Shown piece by piece: positions 62,141 to 64,000 of a DNA stretch of 64,000 bases. Made by a program: the position numbers and the translations under genes. Location: positions 7,082,501-7,146,500 of the forward strand of contig JAITYX010000011.1 in the NCBI GenBank assembly GCA_021018815.1, in the 5' to 3' direction. The notes beneath the pieces are model-generated. The model ran no database searches and was not told the origin of the DNA. It was given only the letters and a program-made list of their open reading frames with translations. The stretch's first letter is position 1. Each line of letters begins with the position of its first letter. The stretch is from Talinum fruticosum. Its lineage: Eukaryota > Streptophyta > Magnoliopsida > Caryophyllales > Talinaceae.

Positions 62141-63958
62141 CTACAAACCTGCAGTTCTTGTTCTTTCATTAGAGGTGGGTAGAAGCTTCAGCTGCCAAGG
62201 ATACTGCAGATCCTTACTTTGTTCAAATACCTTCGGCTGCCATGGACACTGCTGATCACTAATTTGTTCAACTGCCCTCCTCTTTCTTGCCGTCAATTCT
62301 AGACCCAAACCTTCACCTCTTGAGCCACCATTGCTCTCGTGAAACAAGCAAAGCCCCTCCTTCGCCACTTTATTGTAACTGATGATACTGTTTTTCTCTT
62401 TAGAACCACGCGAGCTTGCACCTTCACCTTTTGCACTGAAGCTAATCCTAAGCGAAGTGATAAATCACACTCACTCTGAGTTGGGTTATTAAGCACTTCC
62501 AATGGTTCTCTCCTAATTATCTTATAATCATCTCTGCACAATGAAAGTTTTCGTGAAATCCCCATTTTGGGAATGTCCTTATTAACGGAGCTCGATATAG
62601 GAAGAGCTCCGAGCTTTTGCTGAGATTCCATAGGTTGACAGTAGACACCATAGTACAATGGATAGATCGGAAACGGTTTTGATGGAAAAGAAGGTTCTAG
62701 AGGCAAGCATTTTTGGCTAGATAGGAAAGGCATTTCATTAGATATGCAACTATTCATGGGGATGACAAAGTTCGGGGACTCTTTCCTTATGATATTCGAA
62801 TAGGCGAGGGATGAAGTTGTTGTACAATTTCCTTTCATTGCATCACCCAAATCAACATTTCCAGGTAGGTAACATCTTGGGTGGTTGTTTCTTTGGCTTC
62901 TTGATGCTCTTCTTGGAATGCACCCCAAATGGAGAGCAGCTGCACAAAAGCAAGCGATATTTGGCAGATATAAGCTTATGAATTGATTGCATATCCTAAT
63001 ATCATGATAGAGACTAAAACAAACTCCACTACTTCATAATCTTTTCATCCTTTCTCTACATTTTATCCTCCGACAACAAACTAAATAATTGACATATATC
63101 ATCTTTGACCCATGACGTACATATTCAGAAAAATAGCTTTGATTCAAATAAGCTCAATTACTTCCCTAACTTAGGGGTACTTGCTTTGCAAATCTAGGAT
63201 CCAACAAAAACAAGCTCTGTGATTTCACATAAGGCAGCATTACATCAAACCCCTCCACACATTTTCAAGGTCAGGTATTTGGGTTATTTCGAACTATGGG
63301 CCAAACCAGACCTTTACTACCTAACAAATCCCATAGCACAACACACAAACTTTTAAGGTAAAACAAATTAGAAAAAGGAAAAGAAAAAGGTCCCTAGAAG
63401 TTATAATGGGGGAAGAGAAGCAAAACTGGATTAGGAATGATAGGATAATGGGGGACATCCGGAAAAGAGACGCCCCCAACTACAATAATTTCCAGGTCAA
63501 TGAAACATTCAATTGTGCAGAAAAAGAACTGAACACATAAAGTGGGAATAAAGACACTATACTCACTATGTCTATGCAGTATGGGAAAAGGAAGCAAATC
63601 ATAACCAACATCTAATTAAGCTTTAAGTACCTAATTATGACCCTTAAGAGTCAAATCCTGAAACCCTCCTCTCCCAACCGGCAACCACCCACAAAAGGTT
63701 GGGGGGGTTGAAGATGAAGAACACCCAGTTGCCTATTTTCATATTACACCAATTAAGTTTGAAGATCTAAACTTTCTTCATTAGTTCAATAAATAATACA
63801 ATTTGAATTGAAGAAAATTATAAGATTGGAAACGGGTTACCTTCAATACAAGGTTGTAAAAACTCCCCAGTCTCTTCAGAGCTTTCATCACGACGGATTA
63901 TGGTATTAATGGCGTCATTCGCTCTGACCCGGAGGGTATTAAGATCCATATACTCAGC
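62141..63958 (-). pseudogene. KIX8/9-like: KIX8/KIX9-like adaptor protein, 5' truncated by the window, one frame break
   Basis: Two exons are visible: 63958-63841 (end of the KIX domain: AEYMDLNTLRVRANDAINTI, ETGEFLQPCIE) and 62939-62141; the 63840-62940 intron has proper GT and AG borders and the codon split matches. The first exon lies beyond 64000. Exon 2 continues the domain with AALHLGCIPRRASRSQRN, then a low-complexity middle, then DLSLRLGLAS, an LxLxL-type EAR motif. One base is missing near 62436-62440: up to there the frame is read from 62928, beyond it the family-like frame (SAKGEGASSRGSKE, later CPWQPKVFEQ) runs to the stop at 62141. In Arabidopsis, KIX8/KIX9 bridge PEAPOD proteins to the TOPLESS corepressor and limit leaf growth; the KIX domain and EAR motif visible here fit that role. 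Alternatively another KIX/EAR protein. Confidence 0.82.
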
Positions 63959-64000
63959 CTTAAAAAACAAAACCCACAATGTAATTGCATTGCAATAATT

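Overview
The window is nuclear DNA of a flowering plant, most likely a core eudicot. The evidence is intron-rich genes with GT-AG introns, long AT-rich intergenic DNA, and many nested transposable elements of plant type (CACTA, Mutator-like, LINE, copia and gypsy-like LTR sequences, MITEs). There are no bacterial-style operons, no rRNA or tRNA genes that I can see, and no CRISPR array.

Four host loci stand out. (1) A ten-exon gene on the minus strand (15596-21199) encodes a plastid-targeted ascorbate-peroxidase-related protein (APX6 / APx-R). All ten exons join in phase to give 333 residues. (2) A minus-strand SD2-5-type G-lectin receptor kinase (38652-41133) is essentially complete but has two single-base frame breaks. 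(3) A plus-strand NT-C2 domain protein with a long conserved C-terminal domain (51352-56311, four exons) has several frame breaks. (4) A minus-strand KIX8/KIX9-type adaptor gene with an EAR-like motif (62141-63958, first exon beyond the window) has one frame break. From memory, KIX9, SD2-5 and APX6 are At4g32295, At4g32300 and At4g32320 in Arabidopsis, so this looks like a conserved gene block swollen by transposons.

Layout. 1-7.8 kb: unassigned AT-rich DNA, a small element filled with degenerate GGGTCC repeats, and the 5' part of a CACTA element with TNP2 transposase remnants. 7.8-13.0 kb: a decayed MuDR-like element with matching terminal inverted repeats and two convergent gene remnants. 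13.0-14.4 kb: a back-to-back AAT/ATT microsatellite and a second MuDR-type transposase remnant. 15.6-21.2 kb: APX6. 21.2-38.6 kb: gene-poor, dominated by a LINE (25.2-34.0 kb) split by a 5.6-kb CACTA-type element carrying Ptta/En-Spm-type and Ulp1-like remnants. 38.6-41.1 kb: the receptor kinase. 44.9-50.7 kb: copia remnant and a 2.27-kb probable solo LTR inserted in a 22-bp minisatellite. 51-56.3 kb: the NT-C2 gene with a clear promoter. 56.4-60.7 kb: DNA transposon debris and an NLR leucine-rich-repeat remnant. 62.1-64 kb: the KIX gene.

The genes do not form one pathway: they cover plastid peroxide metabolism (APX6), surface perception (receptor kinase), a probable membrane/cytoskeleton-associated C2 protein, and transcriptional repression of growth (KIX). 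Three of the four carry one-base frame breaks, several in homopolymers, while APX6 is clean. This raises the question of assembly errors versus real pseudogenes.
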